NCBI RefSeq assembly: GCF_000820765.1
Contig: NZ_CCYH01000029.1
Coordinates: 186,001-250,000 of the forward strand
Direction: 5' to 3'
Length of the DNA stretch: 64,000 bases
Origin: Candidatus Soleaferrea massiliensis AP7
Lineage (GTDB): Bacteria; Bacillota; Clostridia; Oscillospirales; Ruminococcaceae
Shown: positions 24,069 through 32,795 of the stretch, one piece after another
How positions within the stretch are numbered: position 1 is the first letter of the stretch
Layout: every line of letters starts with the position of its first letter
Notes under the pieces: generated by a model
Database searches by the model: none
Told to the model about the DNA's origin: nothing
The model's input: the letters and a program-made list of their open reading frames with translations, nothing else
Position numbers and translations under genes: made by a program

Positions 24069-24572
24069 ATGCCAACCGTTTTGCCATATAACCGTCAAAG
24101 GGCGTTTGACTATGCCGAAGCATGGGCGTACCGCCGCAACCCGAATTATCTGGATTTTTCGGATCTCGGCGGAGACTGCACCAATTTTGCTTCACAATGT
24201 CTGTACGCCGGAAGCGGCGTCATGAACTATACGCCGATCTACGGCTGGTACTACAACAGCTCCAGCGACCGGACGGCATCCTGGACCGGCGTGCAGTATC
24301 TGTACAACTTTCTGACCAGCAACAAAACCCAGGGCGTCTTTGCAAGCGATACCACCATCGACCGCATGATGATCGGCGATATTATACAGCTCGGCAACTA
24401 CTCAAACGAGTTTTACCATTCCCTTGTCGTCACCGGTGTGGGCAATGAGCCGGATGAAAGCAACATTTTGGTCAGTACCCACTCCTTCGACGCGCACCAG
24501 CGGCGGTTGAGCTCCTACACCTATGCCAACATCCGCTTCCTGCACATCGAAGGCGTTCATAAAAGCTGGTGA
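24069..24572 (+). CDS. Putative amidase-domain (Amidase_6) protein
   Basis: A 167-residue protein that matches the putative amidase domain family: YNRQRAFDYAEAWAYRRNPNY, then the catalytic-type box LGGDCTNFASQCLYAG (Cys), IGDIIQLG, and the His box EFYHSLVVTGV, with Asp or Asn behind it (VSTHSFDAHQRRL). Cys-His enzymes of this kind cleave amide bonds, perhaps in peptidoglycan. There is no signal peptide, so it is either a spore or cytoplasmic protein, or leaves the cell another way. The ATG at 24069 follows GGGAGGGG; the longer frame has no site. It converges with the dehydrogenase gene, 4 bases apart. Confidence 0.82.
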   Translation: MPTVLPYNRQRAFDYAEAWAYRRNPNYLDFSDLGGDCTNFASQCLYAGSGVMNYTPIYGWYYNSSSDRTASWTGVQYLYNFLTSNKTQGVFASDTTIDRMMIGDIIQLGNYSNEFYHSLVVTGVGNEPDESNILVSTHSFDAHQRRLSSYTYANIRFLHIEGVHKSW

Positions 24573-24576
24573 GCCG

Positions 24577-25611
24577 CTAAAAACAGCGCTTCTGATGACT
24601 TTTTCCGCAATGGCCTTCCTCTTCACAGCGGTAGCAGATCTCGTTGTCGAGCGGCGACTCGTCAAAGTAGGCTTTCAGATTGTCCATTGTAACCTTGGCG
24701 ATATTGTGGAGCGCTTCTTCGGTCAGGAAGGCCTGATGGGAGGTCACAATGACATTCGGCATCGCAATCAGCCCCGCCAGTACATCGTCGTCGATGATAG
24801 AATAGGACAGATCCTCATAAAACAGGTCGCTCTCCTCTTCATAGACATCCAGTCCCGCTCCGGCAAGCTGCTTATTTTTCAGCGCAGCCAGCAACGCTTC
24901 GCTGTCAATGAGCGCGCCGCGGGAGGTATTGAGAAGATAGGCGGTGTTCTTCATCTCGGACAGGGCCTTTTTATTTATGATGTGGTCGGTTTCCTTTGTC
25001 AGCGGGCAGTGCAGAGAGATGACATCACTGCGCCTGCACAGTTCATCAAACGGAACGTATTCGAAATCCGCATCCTTGGCGGGATAGGGGTCGTAGGCAA
25101 TCACCTGCATGCCGAATCCCTTGCAGATGTTGATGAATACGCGTCCGATCTTTCCGGTGCCCACCACGCCGGCCGTTTTCCCATGCAGGTCGACGCCGAT
25201 CAGATTGTTGAGACTGAAATTGTATTCCCGTGTTCGGTTGAAGGCCCGGTGGGTTTTGCGGTTCAGTGTCAGCAGCAGCGCCATCGCATGCTCTGCCACC
25301 GCGTATGGGGAATAGACCGGTACCCGCACCACGTGCAGTTTACCATAGGCATGCTTGAAATCGATGTTGTTATAGCCCGCGCAGCGCATGGCGAGGATGC
25401 CGATCTTTTCCCGATGCAGCGTCTCGATGACCGGCTGATCGATCGTATCGTTGACAAATGCGACGACTGCGTCGCAGCCGGCTGCCAGCACGGCTGTGGA
25501 GGCGTTGAGGTTGGCTTCATGATAGATGATCTCAAAGCCATATTCCTCCTTCATACGGTCGAAATAGATGCGGTCATACGGCTTCGTATCATAAAATGCG
25601 ATTTTCTTCAT
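24577..25611 (-). CDS. ldhA: D-lactate dehydrogenase (2-hydroxyacid dehydrogenase family)
   Basis: A 344-residue NAD-dependent enzyme reducing pyruvate to D-lactate. It has the N-terminal half of the catalytic domain (VVAFVNDTIDQPVIETL; MRCAGYNNIDF), the Rossmann motif GVVGTGKIGRVF (GxGxxG), the Arg of TSRGALID, the Glu in LDVYEEES and the catalytic His in VIVTSHQAFLTEEA. All catalytic residues fit the D-lactate branch. Unusual is a Cys-rich tail (CYRCEEEGHCGKSHQKRC) beyond the normal end. The ATG at 25611 is preceded by AAGGGAGGG. It is a stand-alone gene in fermentative metabolism. Confidence 0.92.
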   Translation of the reverse strand: MKKIAFYDTKPYDRIYFDRMKEEYGFEIIYHEANLNASTAVLAAGCDAVVAFVNDTIDQPVIETLHREKIGILAMRCAGYNNIDFKHAYGKLHVVRVPVYSPYAVAEHAMALLLTLNRKTHRAFNRTREYNFSLNNLIGVDLHGKTAGVVGTGKIGRVFINICKGFGMQVIAYDPYPAKDADFEYVPFDELCRRSDVISLHCPLTKETDHIINKKALSEMKNTAYLLNTSRGALIDSEALLAALKNKQLAGAGLDVYEEESDLFYEDLSYSIIDDDVLAGLIAMPNVIVTSHQAFLTEEALHNIAKVTMDNLKAYFDESPLDNEICYRCEEEGHCGKSHQKRCF

Positions 25612-25701
25612 AGCGGTTCGCCCTCCCTTTTTCTGTTAGTATGCGTTCCTCTAACCCCTGCTATTCCTCCAACATTCTCACCTTCCCCTTCCGCTCCATT
25701 G

Positions 25702-25735
25702 AAAAGGCGCTTTCACCCAGGTGAAAGCGCCTTTT
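25702..25735. terminator. Bidirectional terminator hairpin
   Basis: AAAAGGCGCTTTCACC and GGTGAAAGCGCCTTTT form a near-perfect stem with T-rich ends. On the minus strand it follows the flavodoxin-like gene. Confidence 0.8.
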
Positions 25736-25778
25736 CTGATGATATGAACCATTGTCTGTCGATGCCTTTGATGCTTGC

Positions 25779-26318
25779 TTATGAAAGCGACGCGCCGAAA
25801 TCAAACGCCTGCTTGGGATAATCGGTCTTCTCGATATCCTCGCGCGTGTAGACGCCGAAGGCTGTGAGCGAACCGACATCCTGCCAGCCGAGATATTGAC
25901 AGACCGTCTGATAGTGCGCCTTCAACGCATCCACCGCCCATTTGTCCTGATCGCCGCAGGTGACCAGCAGAGCCGTTTTCTTGGCATTCTTCCGCAGAAC
26001 CTCGTTGTTCGCAAAAAACCGGTCGATGACCCGCTTCATCTGTGCCGTCATGCCGAAGTAATACAGCGGCGTCACGAACACGACCATATCACAGCCAAAC
26101 AGCACCGGGTTCAGATCGGTCATCGCATCCTGGTAAACACAGCTGCTCTCGTGCTCCCAGCAATACATGCAGCCCTGGCACGGGTGGACATTCTCAAACG
26201 CGGCGTCAAAGCGGACAACCTCATGTCCGGCGCTGAGCGCGCCCTTGATGAAGGAATCCGCCAGAAGCGCGGAGGTGCCCTTCTTATGCGGGCTTCCGGT
26301 GATGACAAGTACTTTCAT
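25779..26318 (-). CDS. Flavodoxin-fold NAD(P)H reductase family protein
   Basis: A 179-residue FMN reductase-like protein. The phosphate loop is VLVITGSPHKKGTSALLAD, then the HPCQGCMYCWEHESSCVYQD region with several Cys residues typical of the iron-sulfur flavoprotein/NADPH-dependent FMN reductase subgroup, then VVFVTPLYYFGMTAQMKRVIDRF (FMN contacts). It likely handles electron transfer or redox stress. The ATG at 26318 is preceded by AGGGGG at normal distance. It lies 95 bases beyond the Ca2+ ATPase gene on the same strand with no terminator seen, so read-through from the ter operon is possible. Confidence 0.87.
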   Translation of the reverse strand: MKVLVITGSPHKKGTSALLADSFIKGALSAGHEVVRFDAAFENVHPCQGCMYCWEHESSCVYQDAMTDLNPVLFGCDMVVFVTPLYYFGMTAQMKRVIDRFFANNEVLRKNAKKTALLVTCGDQDKWAVDALKAHYQTVCQYLGWQDVGSLTAFGVYTREDIEKTDYPKQAFDFGASLS

Positions 26319-26412
26319 ATACAATGCCCCCTTTTGCAGTCATTCCCCCTGCCGTATCCAACATGCTCTGCTGCCGGCAGCGGATGTTTCCCAAAACAAT
26401 CATCAGCCTGTT

Positions 26413-29109
26413 TTAAGACTCGTGATGACGCTTGTTAAAGATCAGCTTGCGGATGGTGCCGATCGGCAGGATGATGATGACGCCGAGTACCACAACGGCC
26501 CATTCCTGCAAATTGAGGCCGGCTGTACGCAGGATGGCGCCGCCGATATAGGTCATCAGCACCTGCACGACGACAATCAGCGCCATGACGCTTAAAAAGC
26601 CCTTGTTGGCCGTGATGCCCTCAAAGATGTTGATCTTATCGGTGCGGACGTTCAGACCGTTCAGCATGGCCGACAGCACATAGAAGCAGAAGAAACCGGT
26701 CAGGAAGTAAAGGTCCGCGTTGCCCGCCGGTCCAGCCCTGAACAGCGTGCGGAAGAACGGAACCAGCAGCACCACCAGACAGGCCGCGGTCAGGTAGCCG
26801 CCGACCGTCAGGATGCTCGACCACATGTTTCTGTTGATAATCGATTCGTCGCGGCGCTTCGGCTTTTCCTCCATATAGCGCGGCAGCGGCGGTTCACCGC
26901 CCAATGCCAGCGCCGCCAGCGTGTCCATGACAATGTTGACCCAGAGCATCTGCGTGACCGAAAGCGGCGTTCCAATGCCCAAAAACGGGCCGATGAAGGC
27001 AATCAGCACGGCGCTGACGTTGATGGTCAGCTGGAACACGATGAATTTGCGGATGTTGTTGAAGATGGTGCGTCCATACAGCACGGTTTTGACCACCGAA
27101 TTGAAGTTGTCGTCCAGGATTGTGATGTCGGCGGCCTCCTTGGAAACCTCGGTGCCGGAGCCCATTGCGAAGCCGACGTCGGCCTTCTTGAGCGCCGGAG
27201 CGTCGTTGACGCCGTCGCCGGTCATACCGACCACCAGGTTCAGCTCCTGCGAAATGCGCACCAGCCGGCTCTTGTCGGTCGGCAGCGCACGGGCCACAAC
27301 GCGCAGCTTCGGCAGGATCTCCTTGAGCTGCTCGTCGCTCAGCGCGTTCAGCTCATCGCTGGTCAGCGCAAGGTCGTTTTCCTGCTGGACAAGGCCCGCG
27401 TCGCGCGCAATCGCGAAGGCTGTTTCCTTCTTGTCGCCGGTGACCATGACGACCTGGATGCCCGCTTTGCGCGCCATCTCGATGGCGGTGACCGCTTCGG
27501 GGCGCAGCTCGTCGCGGATGCCGACCAGCCCGATGAAGGTCATCTCCTTGAGCAGGTCGTCGCCGATCTGATTGGACGAGGTCGCAAACGCCAGCACGCG
27601 CATCGCCTTGGTGGCCAGCGCGTTGATGCGGTTTTCGATCTTCGCCTTCATCTCCGCGGTCAGCGGCTTCACCTGCATATCCTCATCATAGTAATATGTA
27701 CAGTACTGCAGCAGTTTCTCCGGCGCGCCCTTGATCAGCGCGCGGTCCTCGATCTCGGAGGCCGAGTACTTGTTTTTGGAGTTGAACATCAGTTCATCCT
27801 TGATGCTGATGTTGTAGCCGATATACTGCCGCTCGCCTTCGACGCCCAGGAATTCATGCAGCGCGCGTTCGGTCACGTTGCCGCCCGAAATCTCCAGCTT
27901 GCCGCTGTTCTCGATACAGACCGCGTTGGTGTTTCCTTTAATGCTGATCAGCAGCATCTCGCGCAGCTTGTCCGGTATGGAACCGTAGTCCCCATACTCC
28001 CGGTCCTCGGAGGAATAGAAGCTGACGACCTGCAGCTGCCCCTTGGTGATGGTGCCGGTCTTGTCGGAGTACAGGATGTTGAGGCTTCCGGCCGTCTCCG
28101 CACCGTCGATCTTTCGGATCAGGATGTTGTCTTTCAATAGCTTTTTCATATTGAGCCCGGATACCAGCGCGATCATCATCGGCAGGCCCTCCGGGACCGC
28201 CACGACGATGATGACGATGGCCAGCGTGACCGAATGCACGACGTCCATAACGATCTCCTGCCAGTTGGCCATGGAGAAGTAGGTCGTCGCTTCCGGCGCG
28301 ATGCTCGGGTTTAAAAACATGCAGTTGATCATAAACGCGACGGCGATCAGCGCGCCGCCGATATAGCCGAATTTCGAGATGTTGTCGGCCAGCTTGCCAA
28401 GCTTTAATTTCAGCGGGGATTCCCGGTCGTCCTCCTCGCCAAGCTCCTTGGCAAGCTTTCCGAACTGGGACGTGTCGCCGACGCATTTGACCAGCATGAC
28501 CGCCTCGCCGCTTGTGACGACCGAGCCGCGGTACACCTTGTGCTCGTCGAGGAAATCGACCTCGTCGGGACTGAACGCGTAGTCCTGAGCGGCCGCGGTC
28601 TTCTCGGCTTCCTCGCTTTCGCCGTTCAGGCTGGCCTGGTTGACCTTGATCTCCCCGTCGACGATGACGCCGTCGGCGCTGATCTTGTCTCCGGCCTGCA
28701 GAAGGATGTAGTCGCCGACCACGATCTCGTCGATCTTGATGTCGCTGATCTTGGTCTGACCGCCCTTTCTGCGGAACACCCTGCAGATGATCTTGGAATA
28801 TTCATCCTGCAGTTTCTGGAACAGCTTGTTGTTGGAATACTCGCTGTAGGTAGAAACGGTGGTTGCAAGCACGACGGCAATCGCGATGCCGACCGCCTCA
28901 AGCCAGTCTCCCCATCCAAGCAGCGCAAACACCAGCGTGACGACCAGCGCTACGGTCAGAATGCGGATGAGCGCGTCGCCGCGGAAATTTGCCCAAAGCT
29001 CCTTGAGGAAGGAGGTCTGCTTCGGCGGGGTCAGCATATTGCTGCCGTGTTCTTTTCGGCTTTTCAGAACCTCTTCTTCATTCAAGGGGTTCATCTTGTG
29101 TGTGATCAT
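26413..29109 (-). CDS. Calcium-transporting P-type ATPase (PMCA type)
   Basis: An 898-residue P2B-type ATPase that exports Ca2+ from the cytoplasm. It has the actuator TGES-type loop (LNGESEEAE), the TM4 motif VVAVPEGLPMMIALVSG (ion site), the phosphorylation motif SDKTGTITKGQ, the nucleotide region with KGAPEK, the hinge TGDGVNDAPALKKADVGFAMG and the TM6 motif MLWVNIVMDTLAALALG. Ten membrane spans fit. The start ATG at 29109 has AGGAGATG upstream. It is the last gene of the ter operon, 4 bases after the HAD gene. Ca2+ pumps are known neighbours of TerD systems, whose TerD proteins bind Ca2+. All catalytic motifs are intact. Confidence 0.94.
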   Translation of the reverse strand: MITHKMNPLNEEEVLKSRKEHGSNMLTPPKQTSFLKELWANFRGDALIRILTVALVVTLVFALLGWGDWLEAVGIAIAVVLATTVSTYSEYSNNKLFQKLQDEYSKIICRVFRRKGGQTKISDIKIDEIVVGDYILLQAGDKISADGVIVDGEIKVNQASLNGESEEAEKTAAAQDYAFSPDEVDFLDEHKVYRGSVVTSGEAVMLVKCVGDTSQFGKLAKELGEEDDRESPLKLKLGKLADNISKFGYIGGALIAVAFMINCMFLNPSIAPEATTYFSMANWQEIVMDVVHSVTLAIVIIVVAVPEGLPMMIALVSGLNMKKLLKDNILIRKIDGAETAGSLNILYSDKTGTITKGQLQVVSFYSSEDREYGDYGSIPDKLREMLLISIKGNTNAVCIENSGKLEISGGNVTERALHEFLGVEGERQYIGYNISIKDELMFNSKNKYSASEIEDRALIKGAPEKLLQYCTYYYDEDMQVKPLTAEMKAKIENRINALATKAMRVLAFATSSNQIGDDLLKEMTFIGLVGIRDELRPEAVTAIEMARKAGIQVVMVTGDKKETAFAIARDAGLVQQENDLALTSDELNALSDEQLKEILPKLRVVARALPTDKSRLVRISQELNLVVGMTGDGVNDAPALKKADVGFAMGSGTEVSKEAADITILDDNFNSVVKTVLYGRTIFNNIRKFIVFQLTINVSAVLIAFIGPFLGIGTPLSVTQMLWVNIVMDTLAALALGGEPPLPRYMEEKPKRRDESIINRNMWSSILTVGGYLTAACLVVLLVPFFRTLFRAGPAGNADLYFLTGFFCFYVLSAMLNGLNVRTDKINIFEGITANKGFLSVMALIVVVQVLMTYIGGAILRTAGLNLQEWAVVVLGVIIILPIGTIRKLIFNKRHHES

Positions 29110-29113
29110 CGGT

Positions 29114-29920
29114 TCATCTCCTGTTCTCTTTCTCAGTCTTATACTGCAGATGATGGTTCAAAAAATGCTCCATTACCTCCTGACTGCCCAGAATGCCCGG
29201 GCTGTCGGAATAGTGTATCTCGAAATCAGGATGAATCTCCTGTAATTCGCAGCCTGCCAGGGAATAACGGATATCCGACGCCTTCAGCATCGGGATATCA
29301 AAGTAGGAATCGCCGAACGACGTTACGCTGTCCGCCTGTTCCCGTTCCCTGATATACAGCAGTGCGCGGGATTTGTCGACCGCCAGCGGGGAGAGATAGA
29401 GCTTCTTGCCCTGCTCATAAAGCTCCCATCCGCAGTCGTGGTAATACATGCGCAGCTGCTGGTAGGCACGGCGGTCGAACCGTTCCCCGTCGGTGAAGAA
29501 CACCGCCATGTATTCGTACCGCTTGGACATGCACAGGATACCGCCGACCTCATGAAGAATCTGATCGATCGCCTCATCGAAGCCGAACTGTGTCTGGGCG
29601 GCCAGCGCGGCGACGATCTCCCCATACAGCTTGTCCGGGCGGTCGTCGCGGTAGATATACAGCCCGTTCTGCGTGACGACATAGTCACAGCGTCCTTCCT
29701 GCACAAACCGAATCCGTTTCGCCTGCTCGATGCCGCGCATCGTGTTGGCGACCAGAACGGTTCGGCGCATGATCTCCTGAAAATAATAATAAGCCCTCGG
29801 CGTCATGAACGAGCAGTCGACGCCCTCGCGCTGCTCGACCGGCACAGTTTGAACCTTTTTCGGGTCGAACCGGCGCTTCGAGAAGATCAGCGTACGGTCC
29901 AGATCGGTTGAAAAGATCAT
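29114..29920 (-). CDS. HAD-family hydrolase of ter biosynthetic module
   Basis: A 268-residue haloacid dehalogenase phosphatase. Motif I is FSTDLDRTLIFSKR (DxDxT, nucleophile Asp6), and the cap is type II-like; motif IV is TSFGDSYFDIPMLKASD (GDSxxD). It likely removes a phosphate from a product of the upstream PRTase proteins. It overlaps the preceding gene by 4 bases (ATGA), so it is translated together with it. Such HAD enzymes are known members of the Ter-associated biosynthetic module described by Anantharaman, Iyer and Aravind. Confidence 0.9.
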   Translation of the reverse strand: MIFSTDLDRTLIFSKRRFDPKKVQTVPVEQREGVDCSFMTPRAYYYFQEIMRRTVLVANTMRGIEQAKRIRFVQEGRCDYVVTQNGLYIYRDDRPDKLYGEIVAALAAQTQFGFDEAIDQILHEVGGILCMSKRYEYMAVFFTDGERFDRRAYQQLRMYYHDCGWELYEQGKKLYLSPLAVDKSRALLYIREREQADSVTSFGDSYFDIPMLKASDIRYSLAGCELQEIHPDFEIHYSDSPGILGSQEVMEHFLNHHLQYKTEKENRR

Positions 29921-31029
29921 AGCTCCACCCTCTTTTGATTGGATATCAGCCCGCAGCAGATGTACGGCATGTCGCGGTAGACTTCCACCGGGACGTTCTT
30001 TTCCTTTGCCAGCTGGAGGATGTGCGCAACCTGTGCGCTTTCCGTATCCTGGAGCAGGATGCGGTCGGGCACCCGGCGCAGCAGCACGCGGGTGGTCTCC
30101 CCGATGCTCGGCTTGACACGGTTGATGTCATCCACACCGAACACCGCTGCAATCTCCCGGACCGCCGACATCCCGCGGAAGGTCGGCGTGCGGTCCTCGC
30201 GCAGCAGCGCGTCCAGCATCCTTTGCGCCTGGGCCTGTACGTCCTCAAACAGCTCCGTCACGCCGTCCAGGTAGAATGCCGTCAGGTCATCATTTTTGAA
30301 CTTTTCATACACCTTGACGCCGTGGTAATCGTCGGGGCCGATGAAGGCTTCGTTCAAAACACTGCGTGAAATCAGCCCGCACACGGTGCTGTTCAGGCAG
30401 CTTGACGGGTTGACAAAATCCTCCCGGGTCGCGTACAAGTCGGTGCAGCAGGCCGGGTCGGACAGCACCGCCAGAACCGGCCGGACAGCAGTTCCATATT
30501 TCTTGTTAAAAACTTCACAAGATTCCTTCAGCTGGGATGCAATCATCCCCTTGCCGGTCCATCCGTCGACAAACACCGGCGTGCAGCCGGGATGGGCGGA
30601 CAAAATATCTTTGAGGGCGTTTTCATCAAAGCCCACGCCGCGTATAATGGAAAGCCCATAGTGCGCGACTTCCCGGTGAAGATACCTCTGTGCGTACCGG
30701 CGCATCAGCACGCCGGCCGGCGTGCCCGCGCGCACCAACGAGACAAAGACCGGATGCGAGAACTCCTGCAGCACAAGCTGTGTGAGCACGGCTGTGTAGA
30801 GCGCAACCCTTCCGCAGTTCTCCCGGAAGAGCTGATGAAAGATCTTCATATATTCCTCGGACGGCAGCTTTTCGATTGGCAGGTCCATACAGTAGTGCCG
30901 TCCATGTTGTATCTCTTTTTCCCGAACGGCGGTCGGCCGTTCTTCGACAAGGCTGGAGACATCCTTGAGAAGCAGTGTGACGTCCTCCTCTAAAAAGCTG
31001 CCCTTTGCCCTGTTCTGTTCGCGTATCAT
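29917..31029 (-). CDS. StiP / PRTase_1 family protein of ter module
   Basis: A 370-residue protein of the family named both cysteine protease StiP and PRTase_1. The centre has TPVFVDGWTGKGMIASQLKE, a PRPP-loop-like element, and SCLNSTVCGLISRSVLNEAF with a conserved Cys region; DYHGVKVYEKF follows. It also has VFVSLVRAGTPAGVLMRRY near residue 105, a strand-and-loop typical of phosphoribosyltransferase folds. Its activity is unproven; both proteolysis and PRPP chemistry have been suggested. I use the ATG at 31029, with AAAAAAGGGGG before it; the 25-codon longer frame has none. It follows the PRTase/TRSP gene by about 20 bases and overlaps the HAD gene by 4. Confidence 0.87.
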   Translation of the reverse strand: MIREQNRAKGSFLEEDVTLLLKDVSSLVEERPTAVREKEIQHGRHYCMDLPIEKLPSEEYMKIFHQLFRENCGRVALYTAVLTQLVLQEFSHPVFVSLVRAGTPAGVLMRRYAQRYLHREVAHYGLSIIRGVGFDENALKDILSAHPGCTPVFVDGWTGKGMIASQLKESCEVFNKKYGTAVRPVLAVLSDPACCTDLYATREDFVNPSSCLNSTVCGLISRSVLNEAFIGPDDYHGVKVYEKFKNDDLTAFYLDGVTELFEDVQAQAQRMLDALLREDRTPTFRGMSAVREIAAVFGVDDINRVKPSIGETTRVLLRRVPDRILLQDTESAQVAHILQLAKEKNVPVEVYRDMPYICCGLISNQKRVEL

Positions 31030-31049
31030 TGCATGCCCCCTTTTTTGAT

Positions 31050-32795
31050 TTATAAGTATATCATAAATATCTGATCGATGCCACCATCTTTTAAATAAAC
31101 ACACAATTCTTTTAAGCCGGTTTCACAGGTGTGCCCGGCCTCCACAAAGAGGAATGCCCGCTCATACTGTCCCGGCACGACATTGTAGAGATATCCCGCC
31201 GCGCTGTAGCAGTCCGGCGCATGATAACGCACACCGCATTCGATGGCGGAGCCGGCATTCGGGTAAGGCATTACCGGGCTTTGGGTCGTGGACTGACAGC
31301 GGGAATTCTCATCCAGAAAAGCCGCAAGCAGCATCGGCAGGAAGATAAACTCCCCGGTGCCGATGTACGCCGTCCTGCTATGGGTCTGTCCGTGAGCGGG
31401 CTTCTCATCTTCCGCCGTCTTATTTGGTATCCTGCCGGATATGGCATCGGGTCGATCATTTGCCGGTATTCCCGCCTGGTTCTCTCCCAATTGCAGCGTC
31501 ATCTGGTAATCTTTCAAGCGCAGCGCCGCCTTTCTGCATCGGTCTGCCAGTGCGTCGCGCTCCGCCGCCGTCAATCCAAACCGCCCCTGTACAGAGAAGC
31601 TCTCCTGCCCTTCCCCGGCAAAATCTTTAAACAGATCCCGGCAATCGATCCTGTAAATGGTGCCATACATTTCCCCGCTTTTACCGCAGAAAACAGTATG
31701 CGAAGCTTCGTCCCGCATTTTGTGTGCCTCTCCGTTACCGTTCTCAAACGGCTCCCGAAGAATGGCAGAACTATTCAGGATGTCTCTATCCAATTCACAA
31801 TTGCATGCTGTGGCATGCGGAGCTTCGTTCTCCGTCTTGTGTGCTCCTCCATCGATCTTTTCTAACGGCTCTCGGAGGCTGGCTGAACGGTTCAGGCACT
31901 CCTTGTCCGTTTCGCAGTTGTTCGCTACTGCTTTTTTATCCTCGGAATCCAGCTCAATCCCCTGCCCTTTTCCCCGGTAATCCGCAAGATTTTTCGGCTG
32001 TGTGGGCATCGTGTAGGACACCTGCCGGATCCGGCCGCGGATCAGGGACAGGACTTCAATCTGTATCCGCAGTTCCTGCTCAAGCTGCCGGAACTGTTCG
32101 AGATGCTCGTCCCCGCGCCAGTCAAGCAGCGTATAGATCGTGTAGCTCGTTACGCCGAACTGCCGGTGCAGCGCCCGGATCAGGTTGCGCATCGTGTTGC
32201 CGGTTGTCAGCTCGTCGTCAATCAGCGCAATTCTTCTAAGCCCCTGCATAAAGGAGGACAGCCGTCCCAGATACAGATAATGCTGCTTTGCGTGCGAATG
32301 CTCCTCCAGAAAATCGAGGAAGCTGTCGTCATCCGCTTCTACACGGGTCGTATTCACATAGGCGCAGTCCCCACCGAAGCTGTCGAAAACGCTCTGGGCA
32401 AGCCCGGTCGCGGTCTCGGCAAAGCCGATGAACAGTGTCCGCCGCTCTTTCGTCAGGATGTTTCTGCTGTGCATCAGGCGTGCATACACCGTCTCAAAAT
32501 CCGCCTCGGAGTCTCCGTTTACGATGTCCGCAAAGAAGGAAAGCTCTGCTTCATCATGCGCCGCATCGTTTCCCGCACAGCTCAGCAGCTTGGCGGCCGA
32601 CAGCATCCGTTTCGGCGCGACCGGCAGATGCTTGCCCAGCACCCTGCTGACGAACAGAAACGGACGGTTCGGGTTTTCCCGGATGCTCACGCCGAACAGC
32701 GCGTCCGGGCGCAGGCCGAAGCGGGTCCGCTCCAGCTCCAGCGTCAATTCGAGCGCATCCGCTACACGGTAAACACGTTTAACCGGCTGGTTCAT
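31050..32795 (-). CDS. Phosphoribosyltransferase with TRSP domain and internal repeat
   Basis: A 581-residue protein. The N-terminal PRTase_2 domain carries the PRPP loop IALIDDELTTGNTMRNL (residues about 189-205). The C-terminal TRSP-like domain holds GTGEFIFLPMLLAAFL and CGVRYHAPDCYSAAGYLYNV, ending in VEAGHTCETGLKELCVYLKD. Between them residues 293-331 and 332-370 are a 39-residue tandem duplication (NCETDKECLNRSASLREP versus NCELDRDILNSSAILREP), inserted in the linker and about 21 of 39 identical. The enzyme would link a base or similar group to ribose 5-phosphate in the Ter biosynthetic pathway. GAGGAGGG precedes the ATG, which overlaps the lyase stop by 4 bases. Confidence 0.9.
   Translation of the reverse strand: MNQPVKRVYRVADALELTLELERTRFGLRPDALFGVSIRENPNRPFLFVSRVLGKHLPVAPKRMLSAAKLLSCAGNDAAHDEAELSFFADIVNGDSEADFETVYARLMHSRNILTKERRTLFIGFAETATGLAQSVFDSFGGDCAYVNTTRVEADDDSFLDFLEEHSHAKQHYLYLGRLSSFMQGLRRIALIDDELTTGNTMRNLIRALHRQFGVTSYTIYTLLDWRGDEHLEQFRQLEQELRIQIEVLSLIRGRIRQVSYTMPTQPKNLADYRGKGQGIELDSEDKKAVANNCETDKECLNRSASLREPLEKIDGGAHKTENEAPHATACNCELDRDILNSSAILREPFENGNGEAHKMRDEASHTVFCGKSGEMYGTIYRIDCRDLFKDFAGEGQESFSVQGRFGLTAAERDALADRCRKAALRLKDYQMTLQLGENQAGIPANDRPDAISGRIPNKTAEDEKPAHGQTHSRTAYIGTGEFIFLPMLLAAFLDENSRCQSTTQSPVMPYPNAGSAIECGVRYHAPDCYSAAGYLYNVVPGQYERAFLFVEAGHTCETGLKELCVYLKDGGIDQIFMIYL
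31686..31919 (-). repeat. 117-base tandem duplication inside PRTase/TRSP gene
   Basis: Two in-frame 117-base units (31803-31919 and 31686-31802) encode 39-residue repeats in the linker of the PRTase/TRSP protein. The two are diverged, so the duplication is not recent, but the frame is kept. Confidence 0.85.
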
